Part shown: positions 1-7,061 of the stretch, piece after piece
Layout: the number at the start of each line of letters is the position of its first letter
Position numbering within the stretch: the first letter of the stretch is position 1
Assembly: GCA_051861445.1 (NCBI GenBank)
Contig: JBHYCS010000014.1
Location: 61,479 to 125,478, forward strand
DNA length: 64,000 nucleotides
Direction: 5' to 3'
Origin: Parasediminibacterium sp051861445
Lineage (GTDB): Bacteria; Bacteroidota; Bacteroidia; Chitinophagales; Chitinophagaceae
The notes under the pieces: generated by a model
The model's database searches: none
Told to the model about the DNA's origin: nothing
What the model saw: only the letters and a program-made list of their open reading frames with translations
Program-made: the position numbers and the translations under genes

Positions 1-1
1 T

Positions 2-370
2 GGTACGCCTGTAAAAGGATACGCAAATTTATTTTATGGACAATTTATTGTGATTATGGCCGATGAAACTGCTACTGGCGTTAGTGGTTGTAGCACCGAC
101 AGTAGTGTTCATATAATTAAACAAATTGAATCAATATTTAAGACAGATTTGTTTAACAGGCAATTATTAGCATTTTATATTCAAGAAAAAGTACAACTTT
201 TACCATTAGCCCAATTGCAGCATGCTGTGCAAAATGGATTTATTACAGGAGAAACACTTTACTTTAATAATTTGGTTGCAACTAAAGAACAGCTTATGCA
301 AAAATGGCTTGTTCCTGTAAAAAATACTTGGCTTAGCAAACGTTTAGAAAACTTACAAGCTACATTATAA
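2..370 (+). CDS. 3' end of a conserved Bacteroidota protein (partial)
   Basis: The reading frame is open from the left edge of the window to the TAA at 368-370, so the gene starts upstream and only its C-terminal 122 residues are visible. A GTG and an ATG at 50-58 lie inside the open frame and are unlikely to be the true start. The fragment contains a motif of the type DETxxGxSGCSxDxSV near its beginning, followed by a helical region rich in Gln and Leu. It resembles a short soluble protein (about 150-165 residues) of Bacteroidota that databases often label ABC transporter ATPase although it lacks Walker motifs. Function unknown; family recognition is from memory. Confidence 0.6.
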   Translation, partial: GTPVKGYANLFYGQFIVIMADETATGVSGCSTDSSVHIIKQIESIFKTDLFNRQLLAFYIQEKVQLLPLAQLQHAVQNGFITGETLYFNNLVATKEQLMQKWLVPVKNTWLSKRLENLQATL

Positions 371-376
371 TCGATT

Positions 377-760
377 TTATAAAGCTTCAAACCAAATTGG
401 AGTTGTGTCATTACAAGAACCATTGTAGTTGATAAACAACTCCTCTCCTTTTTTTATATCCTTTACTGTTTTAATAATCATCGTATTATTTGTGTAATCC
501 ATTTGATATTCACAATTGGCTTGATAACTGTGATTGTACATAGAAATATACCCTAAACCCAAAGCCACTTGTTTTTTCTTTTCTCCCCACATAAAAATAT
601 AATTGTATAAAAAAGTATCATCTAAATACTTTTTATCTTTTTTAGGCATAACAATTACTGGAGAAATTTCTACAATTGTATTTGCTTTTATTTTCGTAGT
701 TGTAAAAACACCATTACCTCCTTTTTCTGAAGGAGCAATGACTAAAATGGGTAAAATCAT
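377..760 (-). CDS. SET-domain-containing protein
   Basis: A compact SET domain, the fold of protein lysine methyltransferases. The core pattern is visible: GGNGVFTTxxI near the N-terminus, then YNHSxxxNCEY, then KKGEELFINYNG. The NHS motif and the C-terminal GEEL..NY segment form the S-adenosylmethionine site and pseudoknot in this fold. The frame is open further upstream, but I choose the ATG at 758-760, giving 127 residues, because the 38 residues before it are hydrophobic, low-complexity and unlike the family. Bacterial single-domain SET proteins are common; substrates are mostly unknown. It stands alone between a plus-strand gene and a minus-strand terminator. Confidence 0.75.
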   Translation of the reverse strand: MILPILVIAPSEKGGNGVFTTTKIKANTIVEISPVIVMPKKDKKYLDDTFLYNYIFMWGEKKKQVALGLGYISMYNHSYQANCEYQMDYTNNTMIIKTVKDIKKGEELFINYNGSCNDTTPIWFEAL

Positions 761-943
761 CTGTAAAAATAACGTTTCTACAAATAAATAGAACTTACTA
801 TATTTACAAATAGCTGCTTTAATAACTAGTTCTATAATCTTGAAATTAAATATTTCGACTCTAAAATAAAACAATACTGTTTAAAATTACAAGCATTAAA
901 GCTGAATAATAGTTAATATACTTTTCACCGAATAATGTTAAAT

Positions 944-982
944 AAAAAAGCAACAGAGTATAAATACTCTATTGCTTTTTTA
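944..982 (-). terminator. Rho-independent terminator of the T9SS protein gene
   Basis: A 16-bp stem (945-960 pairing with 965-980, one G-T pair) has a 4-base loop and is flanked by A and T runs. On the minus strand it ends in a T tract. It lies 24 bases past the stop codon of the gene that ends at 1006. Confidence 0.8.
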
Positions 983-1005
983 ACTACTGATGGATGAAAC
1001 AAATA

Positions 1006-2874
1006 CTATTTCTCTATCACCAATTTAAAGGTTTTATTTTCTTTACCGTTGTTTACTACTACAGTATACAATCCTTTGCTTACTGCGGTAATATTTATGG
1101 TTGCTGTATTATTTGTTACATTAACTCTGCTTAAAACAACTTTACCAGTTACATCAACTATCGAAATATTGTTTGTACCTACAAGGTTTTTTACAACCAA
1201 TTCGTTTGCTGCTGGATTAGGATAAATAGCATACTCAGCTGTAGCTTCATTGTTATTTACAGATTTAGTACTAGAATATTTTACACTACCATCTTTATCT
1301 ACACTTTTAATTCTGTAGTAAACAGTACCATTTACTGCACTTGCATCTGTAAAGTTGTAGCTATTTTTTGAGCTAGCATTTACAAATCCTATTGCGGCAA
1401 AATTAGCTCCATTCACACTTTTTTCAACTGAATATCCTTTTACATTCACTTCGTTTGCAACTTCCCATGTTAACTGAACCCCATTATTTGCTTTAATAGC
1501 AGTAAAGGCTTTAAAATCTACAGGTAAAACATTGGTACTTGAAGAGAAATAAAGATTATCTATGTAAAATGTGTTATCGCTAAATGGAGCTAATCCTGTA
1601 AATAAAATTTGGAAAAGTTGATTTCTGTTAGTTAATCTTAAAGCACCATTAGATGTAGCAAAAAGAGATAGAGGAATGTTATATGTATTCCATTGACCTT
1701 GTGCAGGTTTAGGGAAACTATGAGAACCAGTATTTGTTTCAAACCAAACTATATTTTCATTTGCTGGTCCACCGCCTTGATTCACCAATTTAATACCAAA
1801 AGCTTGTGCACTTGGAGTCCACATGCTAATGTGTACGCTATCGGCTAAAGTAACATCAATTGCAGGAAACTCAATGCCTACGAAATCTACTCCAGTGTAT
1901 TTTTTGATATCATTACCACTTATTGCAGTATCAAGTACAGCAGAACTACCATTACTCCAACCCGTTCTCCAAGTTGATACAGGAACATTAGCGTATGTAT
2001 TACTAAATAATGAAATTACGTTGGCAGCGGGTTTTGTAGGATTTTGTGCATTAGTACTTAATGGAGAAACAGTTACTACAAAATTGGCAGATATAGTTCC
2101 TGTAGAGAAACTTCCTGCTGCTGCTTGTGTTGCAGTAATTGTAGATGATCCAGCACTTAGAATAGTTACAGTGTTGCCAGATATAGTTGCAACATTTGTG
2201 TTGCTACTTGTGTAGGTAAATGCACCAGTACTATTAGATGTAGGAGCAGTAAGTGCAAAAGCAGCATCACCTAATTGTTTTGATGGTACGCTAAAATTAG
2301 ATAATGTTGGTAAAACTCTGTCTGTAAAAAAGTAAATATTATCTACATAAATATTAGATGTACCAAATGGATTACCTACTAACTTCAACTCTTTTACTGC
2401 ATTTAAGGTAGCACCACCAAATATATTTAGATAATCAGATAATGGTATTTTGATATGATTCCAAGAATTTAAAGTTAAAGGTCTTGTTATTTGTCTCTCA
2501 CCGTTTGCATTTGTAACTAAAAACAATTCTAATGAGGTACAATTTGTAGTCCAAACATCTATGCTAAAAGTATCTAGCGAAGTTAAGTTCATCGCAGAAC
2601 CTCCAGCAGCTATATCAATGCCTTGATAGTTCATGTTAGGATAATGACGCATTTCGTTACCACTAAGCGTAAAAGTAGTTGCAGAAGCAAGACCAGATTG
2701 CCCCCAGTTTGGATTAAAATTCACACCTGTTAAATTAGTATAAGCTCCGCTGTAAACACTAATTACCTGGTTAGCAGCTCTTGTAGGTGGCGTTTGGGGA
2801 TTGGTTGTTGGTTGGGCAATTGATTTTACAACTGTAAAAATCAATAGGAATAGTAGAATTTTTTTGACATTCAT
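1006..2874 (-). CDS. Secreted multidomain protein with T9SS type A sorting domain
   Basis: A 622-residue exported protein. A signal peptide covers residues 1-21 and ends in SIAQ. Two similar beta-sandwich modules follow, about residues 35-185 and 280-450, each opening with an AANQVIS or AANVIS-like stretch and closing with a YVDN(I/L)YF strand, typical of galactose-binding-like or carbohydrate-binding folds. Between them is a bacterial Ig-like (BIG2-like) domain, about 190-270, rich in Ser/Thr. Residues 455-540 look like a fibronectin-III-like linker. The last 70 residues, starting YPNPAANE, are a T9SS type A sorting domain, so the protein is likely exported and attached to the cell surface. 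No catalytic domain is evident; a polysaccharide-binding or adhesive role is inferred. Confidence 0.85.
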   Translation of the reverse strand: MNVKKILLFLLIFTVVKSIAQPTTNPQTPPTRAANQVISVYSGAYTNLTGVNFNPNWGQSGLASATTFTLSGNEMRHYPNMNYQGIDIAAGGSAMNLTSLDTFSIDVWTTNCTSLELFLVTNANGERQITRPLTLNSWNHIKIPLSDYLNIFGGATLNAVKELKLVGNPFGTSNIYVDNIYFFTDRVLPTLSNFSVPSKQLGDAAFALTAPTSNSTGAFTYTSSNTNVATISGNTVTILSAGSSTITATQAAAGSFSTGTISANFVVTVSPLSTNAQNPTKPAANVISLFSNTYANVPVSTWRTGWSNGSSAVLDTAISGNDIKKYTGVDFVGIEFPAIDVTLADSVHISMWTPSAQAFGIKLVNQGGGPANENIVWFETNTGSHSFPKPAQGQWNTYNIPLSLFATSNGALRLTNRNQLFQILFTGLAPFSDNTFYIDNLYFSSSTNVLPVDFKAFTAIKANNGVQLTWEVANEVNVKGYSVEKSVNGANFAAIGFVNASSKNSYNFTDASAVNGTVYYRIKSVDKDGSVKYSSTKSVNNNEATAEYAIYPNPAANELVVKNLVGTNNISIVDVTGKVVLSRVNVTNNTATINITAVSKGLYTVVVNNGKENKTFKLVIEK

Positions 2875-2953
2875 TTTGGCAAGTTTTGTTAATTAGAAAA
2901 TAATTTTTGAAATATAAAATTAGAACATTTAAAAAAATGGAACATGTTTTACA

Positions 2954-3025
2954 ACTACATCACTACTACGTCGATAAAAATAATAGCCTGATTATCAATC
3001 ATTTTCACTACATCTATACTACATC
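2954..3025 (-). promoter_or_regulatory. Operator-like array of four ACTACATC repeats
   Basis: Four copies of an 8-mer, ACTACATC (one is ACTACGTC), start at 2954, 2965, 3007 and 3018. Each pair is 11 bases start to start, and the pairs are 53 bases apart, so all four fall on the same face of the helix. The array is 80-150 bases upstream of the T9SS protein start at 2874. The rest of the 404-base gap (2875-3278) is AT-rich with nothing else recognised. The direct-repeat layout resembles response-regulator boxes, which is an inference. Confidence 0.45.
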
Positions 3026-3278
3026 AAACATGAAATCTATATCTATAATTCATTCTATTAAGTGATTAAATAGATGAACGATACTTTATTTTATTACAAT
3101 TAAAATTGTTCTCTTTTTGAATAAAATAATAAATATGAAAGTCATATAACAGAACGGAAAACTAGTATTATTTAGTTTATAAATTGGATTCAAAGGCTCA
3201 TATTAAATAATTCATAAATAAAAAAGCTAATCAAAATCTAGCAACTTTAAATCTACAACAATTCAATAGAATATATTA

Positions 3279-4412
3279 TTATACAATTATTTGTTCTACA
3301 CACTCTTCTGTAAAACCAAAACTTAAAGTCATGCCTGCACCACCAATTCCATTTAAAATAAATACATTGGGTTCTGGCTCTAAAAACAATTCTGAAGCAC
3401 CATTGGTCATTTTAGGATAAATGCCATGCCATGATTGAATAAGCTGCCAATGACTAACATCTATAAATTTTTGTAAATAATCTAATACCATATTATTGAT
3501 AAAATTTTTATCAAATGGATCGAATGTTAATCCATATTCATGGCTGTCTCCTACTGTAATTTCTAATGATTTATTTTGTGAAACCATTACGTGAATTCCC
3601 CATTTTAGGTATTCTTCCATTTCGGTTTTATATCGTTCTCTTAAATAGGACAATGAATCAGCCATTTCAAAGCTTTTATAATGAATTAATGAAAGTCCAC
3701 CACAAACAGATACTCCCATTTTAAAATCAGCGGATGCTGGTTTAAAACGCATCATTTGTAATTTACATTTTGTAATAGGCAACTCTTGAAATAAAGATGG
3801 ATATAAAGTTTCAAAATCTGATCCACTACAAATACATATAATATCAGCATCAAGCGTTTCGTTGCCCATCCAAATTTTTCCAGAAGCTACATTTGTAACT
3901 GCTTTTCCCCAAATAAATTCAACCCCTAAAAATTCATTCAAATAGTTTGGAATTGTTGCAATAGCTTCTCTAGGATCTACAATTGTTTCGGTAGCACTAT
4001 ATAATCCACCTAATAAACCATTCGGATTTACTCCTTTAAACCTTTTTAGAATTGTTGAAGCATCGAGTAAAGAAACAGGTCTTCCAGATTCGTTAAATGC
4101 AGCATTTAATTCTTTTAATACTGCAAGTTCGTCTTCATGATAAGCAACATGTAAGCTTCCCACTTCATCATACCACAATCCTATTGCATCGGCAATATCT
4201 AACCAAATTTTTTTACTACGTATTGCTCTATTGTATAGTTTACCATTAGGTTGACCAATTGGCCAAAGCATTCCAAAATTTCTAATAGATGCACCAACAG
4301 CCTTTTCTGATCGTTCAATAATTGTTACCGAAAAATGTTTTAAAGATAAAGCCCTTGCTGTAGCTAAACCCATAATGCCAGCACCGATTACAATTGCCTT
4401 TTTTTGGTTCAT
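3279..4412 (-). CDS. FAD-dependent amine oxidoreductase, TIGR03364 type (phosphonate-associated)
   Basis: A DAO-type flavoprotein. The FAD-binding GAGIMG motif is at residues 10-15 with the acidic residue of the second strand in IIERS. The C-terminal GIGGAGMTLSFG segment closes the FAD site. The overall pattern fits the TIGR03364 subfamily, whose genes sit in phosphonate clusters. Members have been reported to oxidise 2-aminoethylphosphonate or its N-methyl form to phosphonoacetaldehyde, which would replace the transaminase PhnW, absent here. The start is the ATG at 4410-4412 (377 residues), which places GxGxxG normally; an in-frame extension to 4502 would overlap the transporter gene. It is the last gene of the locus, 10 bases after the transporter. 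Confidence 0.8.
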   Translation of the reverse strand: MNQKKAIVIGAGIMGLATARALSLKHFSVTIIERSEKAVGASIRNFGMLWPIGQPNGKLYNRAIRSKKIWLDIADAIGLWYDEVGSLHVAYHEDELAVLKELNAAFNESGRPVSLLDASTILKRFKGVNPNGLLGGLYSATETIVDPREAIATIPNYLNEFLGVEFIWGKAVTNVASGKIWMGNETLDADIICICSGSDFETLYPSLFQELPITKCKLQMMRFKPASADFKMGVSVCGGLSLIHYKSFEMADSLSYLRERYKTEMEEYLKWGIHVMVSQNKSLEITVGDSHEYGLTFDPFDKNFINNMVLDYLQKFIDVSHWQLIQSWHGIYPKMTNGASELFLEPEPNVFILNGIGGAGMTLSFGFTEECVEQIIV

Positions 4413-4422
4413 TGTATTGAAT

Positions 4423-5739
4423 TTATTGTAAAATGGAAAGATTTTCAGAAAACTTTTTAAAAAGCTGCTTATGAATATTGAGTGTAAGGAGTAATAATAC
4501 AATACCAGCAGCGGCAGCTACGTAAAATAGCATAGAAAAAAAATAGACCCAACTATGTTTAATAATTATAAACTCTTTAATTATTAATACAGCCACAGTT
4601 CCTAAATATCCAAAAGCATCGGCTATATACATTACAAAACCAACGTTACCAGAAATTTTATAGGTAGATAACATTCTTTCAAAATACAAACAGTTAAATG
4701 GTAAATATGCCAAGTAAACGCCTGTAACAGAAAAAAGCATCCAAACCATTGTGGTAATGATATTTTGATTCAATAGAAACGTAGAAAACGCTGCTATAGC
4801 AATACCAATAATTACTAAATAGTGAGTATAAGTAAATGCTTTATAATTATTTTTTACTAAGAAAAAACTGCCAATTATAACTAATACCAATAATGAAATA
4901 ATGGTACTAGTTTGGGCAAAAATGCCTGCATTATTTTGATAACCTGTTTCTATCCACAATTCGTTGGCAAAATCTTCACAAAAATCTCTTACAATAGTAA
5001 AAAAAACATAAGCAATAACAACAGGTGTAATTGCCCATCCAAATTGACGAAGAAAAGCCTTTCTTTCTATATTATTCATTGGCTTTCTTGAAGTACGTTC
5101 TGCAATATCTGAAGCAGTAGGTGGAGGTGTTTGTTGCAGCATCCAAACGGCTAAGCAAAGTGGGATAATAAAAAATAAGCCTGCAACAAATGGCATCCAA
5201 TTATCAGAAACATGAACACGTAAAAGTAACCATTTACCAACTGTTTTTGCCAATCCAGATGCAAAAATGAAGCTTGTAGCCAAAAATGCACCCATAATTT
5301 CGGTGGTTTTTCTACCTTCTAAATAACCAAAGACCAAACCAAAAACCATTCCTAAAGGAAGTCCGTTGATAAACATGCAAATGATATTGTAAGGAGCTGG
5401 AATAATGGCAAATAAACAAAGCGATAGCCAAGCAGTACTTACAAACAATAAAATATAGTTTGCTCTTTTTGAAGGTAACATAGCAGCAATAAAACGAATG
5501 CCATAAAACTTGCTACACATATAGCCTAAAACTTGTGCAATTACCAAACAAACTTTGTAAGAAATGCCTAAAAAATATTGATTGCTATAAGTTGAAACTG
5601 TATAAGGCTTTCTAAATCCGTACATACAAGAATATACAATAAAAGCACTTACAGAAACATATCCCACCATTGCCCATGAAGAGTTCGAAAGCCAATTATG
5701 TAACCCTCTGAATCGTATTGAATTAGATAACGTAGGCAT
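4423..5739 (-). CDS. MFS transporter, DUF5690 family (candidate organophosphonate transporter)
   Basis: A 438-residue integral membrane protein with about 12 hydrophobic segments. The first is followed by YGFRKPYT, and LVIAQVLGYMxSKFYGI follows shortly after, the typical DUF5690 pattern. The Arg-Lys pair after helix 1 recalls the organophosphate:phosphate antiporters GlpT and UhpT, which use arginines to bind the phosphate group. This is a resemblance, not proof. Lying 4 bases after the PhnX-like gene and 10 bases before the FAD oxidoreductase, it is probably cotranscribed and likely moves a phosphonate across the inner membrane. The substrate is inferred only from context. Confidence 0.75.
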   Translation of the reverse strand: MPTLSNSIRFRGLHNWLSNSSWAMVGYVSVSAFIVYSCMYGFRKPYTVSTYSNQYFLGISYKVCLVIAQVLGYMCSKFYGIRFIAAMLPSKRANYILLFVSTAWLSLCLFAIIPAPYNIICMFINGLPLGMVFGLVFGYLEGRKTTEIMGAFLATSFIFASGLAKTVGKWLLLRVHVSDNWMPFVAGLFFIIPLCLAVWMLQQTPPPTASDIAERTSRKPMNNIERKAFLRQFGWAITPVVIAYVFFTIVRDFCEDFANELWIETGYQNNAGIFAQTSTIISLLVLVIIGSFFLVKNNYKAFTYTHYLVIIGIAIAAFSTFLLNQNIITTMVWMLFSVTGVYLAYLPFNCLYFERMLSTYKISGNVGFVMYIADAFGYLGTVAVLIIKEFIIIKHSWVYFFSMLFYVAAAAGIVLLLLTLNIHKQLFKKFSENLSILQ

Positions 5740-5742
5740 ATT

Positions 5743-6417
5743 TTAAGCTATTAATGGCAATATTTCTGACAATTGATGAATGATGAAGGAAGGATTTGCA
5801 GTTTGCAATTGACTATACGAATGAGCACCCGTAGTAATACCAATTGTAATACCACAATCTGCATTTTTACCTTCTTCAATATCGATAATAGAATCGCCTA
5901 CTTTCACCACTTCTGCTGCGTTTGTAATATTCATTTGCTGCATGGCTAAAAAAATCATGTCAGGAAATGGCCTGCTTTTTAAAACATCATTAGCTGTAAT
6001 TAATCCATCGATAGTTGTACCAATTTTCCAGTTTAACTTTTCTACGATAATATTTGCAATAGTTGAGTTATAACCTGTGTTTAGCACAACCTTAATTTGT
6101 TGTTTTCTCAATTGTTCAAATACCCATTCGGCTTCTAACTGTGGAGTGATAGATTGTGTATGATATGACTGTTCTAAAGCCACTACAAACGACTCGTATG
6201 TAGATTGTGTTAAATCGCTGTTTATCAAACCAACCGATAAAAAAACATCTTTAATAGCTTGCAATTTTTCTTTTCCAGCTGCATGTAACAAAACGTCGTC
6301 TAAAGTAACATCTGCACCAGCAGCCACTACAGCTTGGTATAGGGTTTTATATACTACATTATCTTCATCTACCGTTGTTCCTGCCATATCAAAAACTACC
6401 ATTTTTATTCTATTCAT
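5743..6417 (-). CDS. PhnX-like phosphonatase (HAD family, TIGR03351 type)
   Basis: A 224-residue HAD-superfamily hydrolase. The nucleophile motif FDMAGTTVD (Asp10) matches the DxAGTTVD form special to phosphonoacetaldehyde hydrolase rather than the usual DxDGTL. Lys51, in AAGKEKL, aligns by eye with the lysine of PhnX that forms a Schiff base with phosphonoacetaldehyde. The acidic metal motif is GDSIID (Asp175, Asp179). This supports hydrolysis of phosphonoacetaldehyde to acetaldehyde and phosphate. The gene is 23 bases from the HD oxygenase gene and 4 from the transporter. A related 2-carbon phosphonate aldehyde is an alternative substrate. Confidence 0.8.
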   Translation of the reverse strand: MNRIKMVVFDMAGTTVDEDNVVYKTLYQAVVAAGADVTLDDVLLHAAGKEKLQAIKDVFLSVGLINSDLTQSTYESFVVALEQSYHTQSITPQLEAEWVFEQLRKQQIKVVLNTGYNSTIANIIVEKLNWKIGTTIDGLITANDVLKSRPFPDMIFLAMQQMNITNAAEVVKVGDSIIDIEEGKNADCGITIGITTGAHSYSQLQTANPSFIIHQLSEILPLIA

Positions 6418-6440
6418 TGGATGAAAATTTTATACTCGAA

Positions 6441-7058
6441 CTAATGAAGATTGATGTTGTGTAAATTAGATAAATGTGCTATCATCATTGTTTTGTAAAC
6501 GACTAAGGAAGGTAACGGCCTATTCGTTTCTTTCGCCAATTCGTCCCATTTTCTTAAGGCAATAATTTCATGAAACAATTCATCTTTTTCAAATTCAGCT
6601 GCTTCTGTTTCAGTCATTGGCCCACCTTGATGTATTAATGTTTGTTTACTTGCTTCTGATAGTTGTTGAGCATAACTTTCATATTTATACACTAAATATC
6701 TTTTCGCATGAACATGATTTTCTACCAATCTTGCAAGTTGTTCAGAAAATCTTTTTTGACGAAGGAATTCTGCACCTAGTTTTTCATGATCTATAATACC
6801 AAATTTATCCATGTGTTGTAATCCTTTTTCAGGAAACTGAAATTCACATAAATGACCAATATCATGAAAGAAAGCAGCAAGCACTACCGTTTCGTTGGCT
6901 CCATTTTTCCAAGCCAATTGTGCACATTGGCACATGTGTTCTATTTGAGAAACGGGCTCTCCTATATAATCTTCATTGCCAAATTTTTCATATAGTTCAA
7001 TAATTTCATTGGCAATATTTTCAATGTCCGTTTTAGTTTGTATCAACATATTTATCAT
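6441..7058 (-). CDS. PhnZ-like HD-domain mixed-valence diiron oxygenase (TIGR03276 type)
   Basis: A 205-residue HD-domain protein. It carries the metal ligands expected of PhnZ-type oxygenases: His41, His65-Asp66, His91, His115 and Asp172. It also has the Tyr31-xx-Glu34 pair that in PhnZ gates the active site and distinguishes phosphonate-cleaving members from inositol oxygenase. Further conserved pieces are HxHAKRY after His115 and QGGP at 144-147. PhnZ converts (R)-1-hydroxy-2-aminoethylphosphonate to glycine and phosphate using oxygen; TmpB does the analogous reaction on the trimethyl form. The hydroxylase partner PhnY/TmpA is not in this window. The gene sits 3 bases after the TonB receptor gene and 23 before the PhnX-like gene, clearly in one operon. 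Confidence 0.82.
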   Translation of the reverse strand: MINMLIQTKTDIENIANEIIELYEKFGNEDYIGEPVSQIEHMCQCAQLAWKNGANETVVLAAFFHDIGHLCEFQFPEKGLQHMDKFGIIDHEKLGAEFLRQKRFSEQLARLVENHVHAKRYLVYKYESYAQQLSEASKQTLIHQGGPMTETEAAEFEKDELFHEIIALRKWDELAKETNRPLPSLVVYKTMMIAHLSNLHNINLH

Positions 7059-7061
7059 CTA

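Noticed and set aside
1823..2215. Plus-strand 130-codon frame opposite the T9SS protein
   Set aside because: It lies wholly inside a well-supported gene on the other strand, has biased shadow composition and no recognisable motif. Similar frames opposite SusC (for example 18460-18828) are rejected for the same reason.
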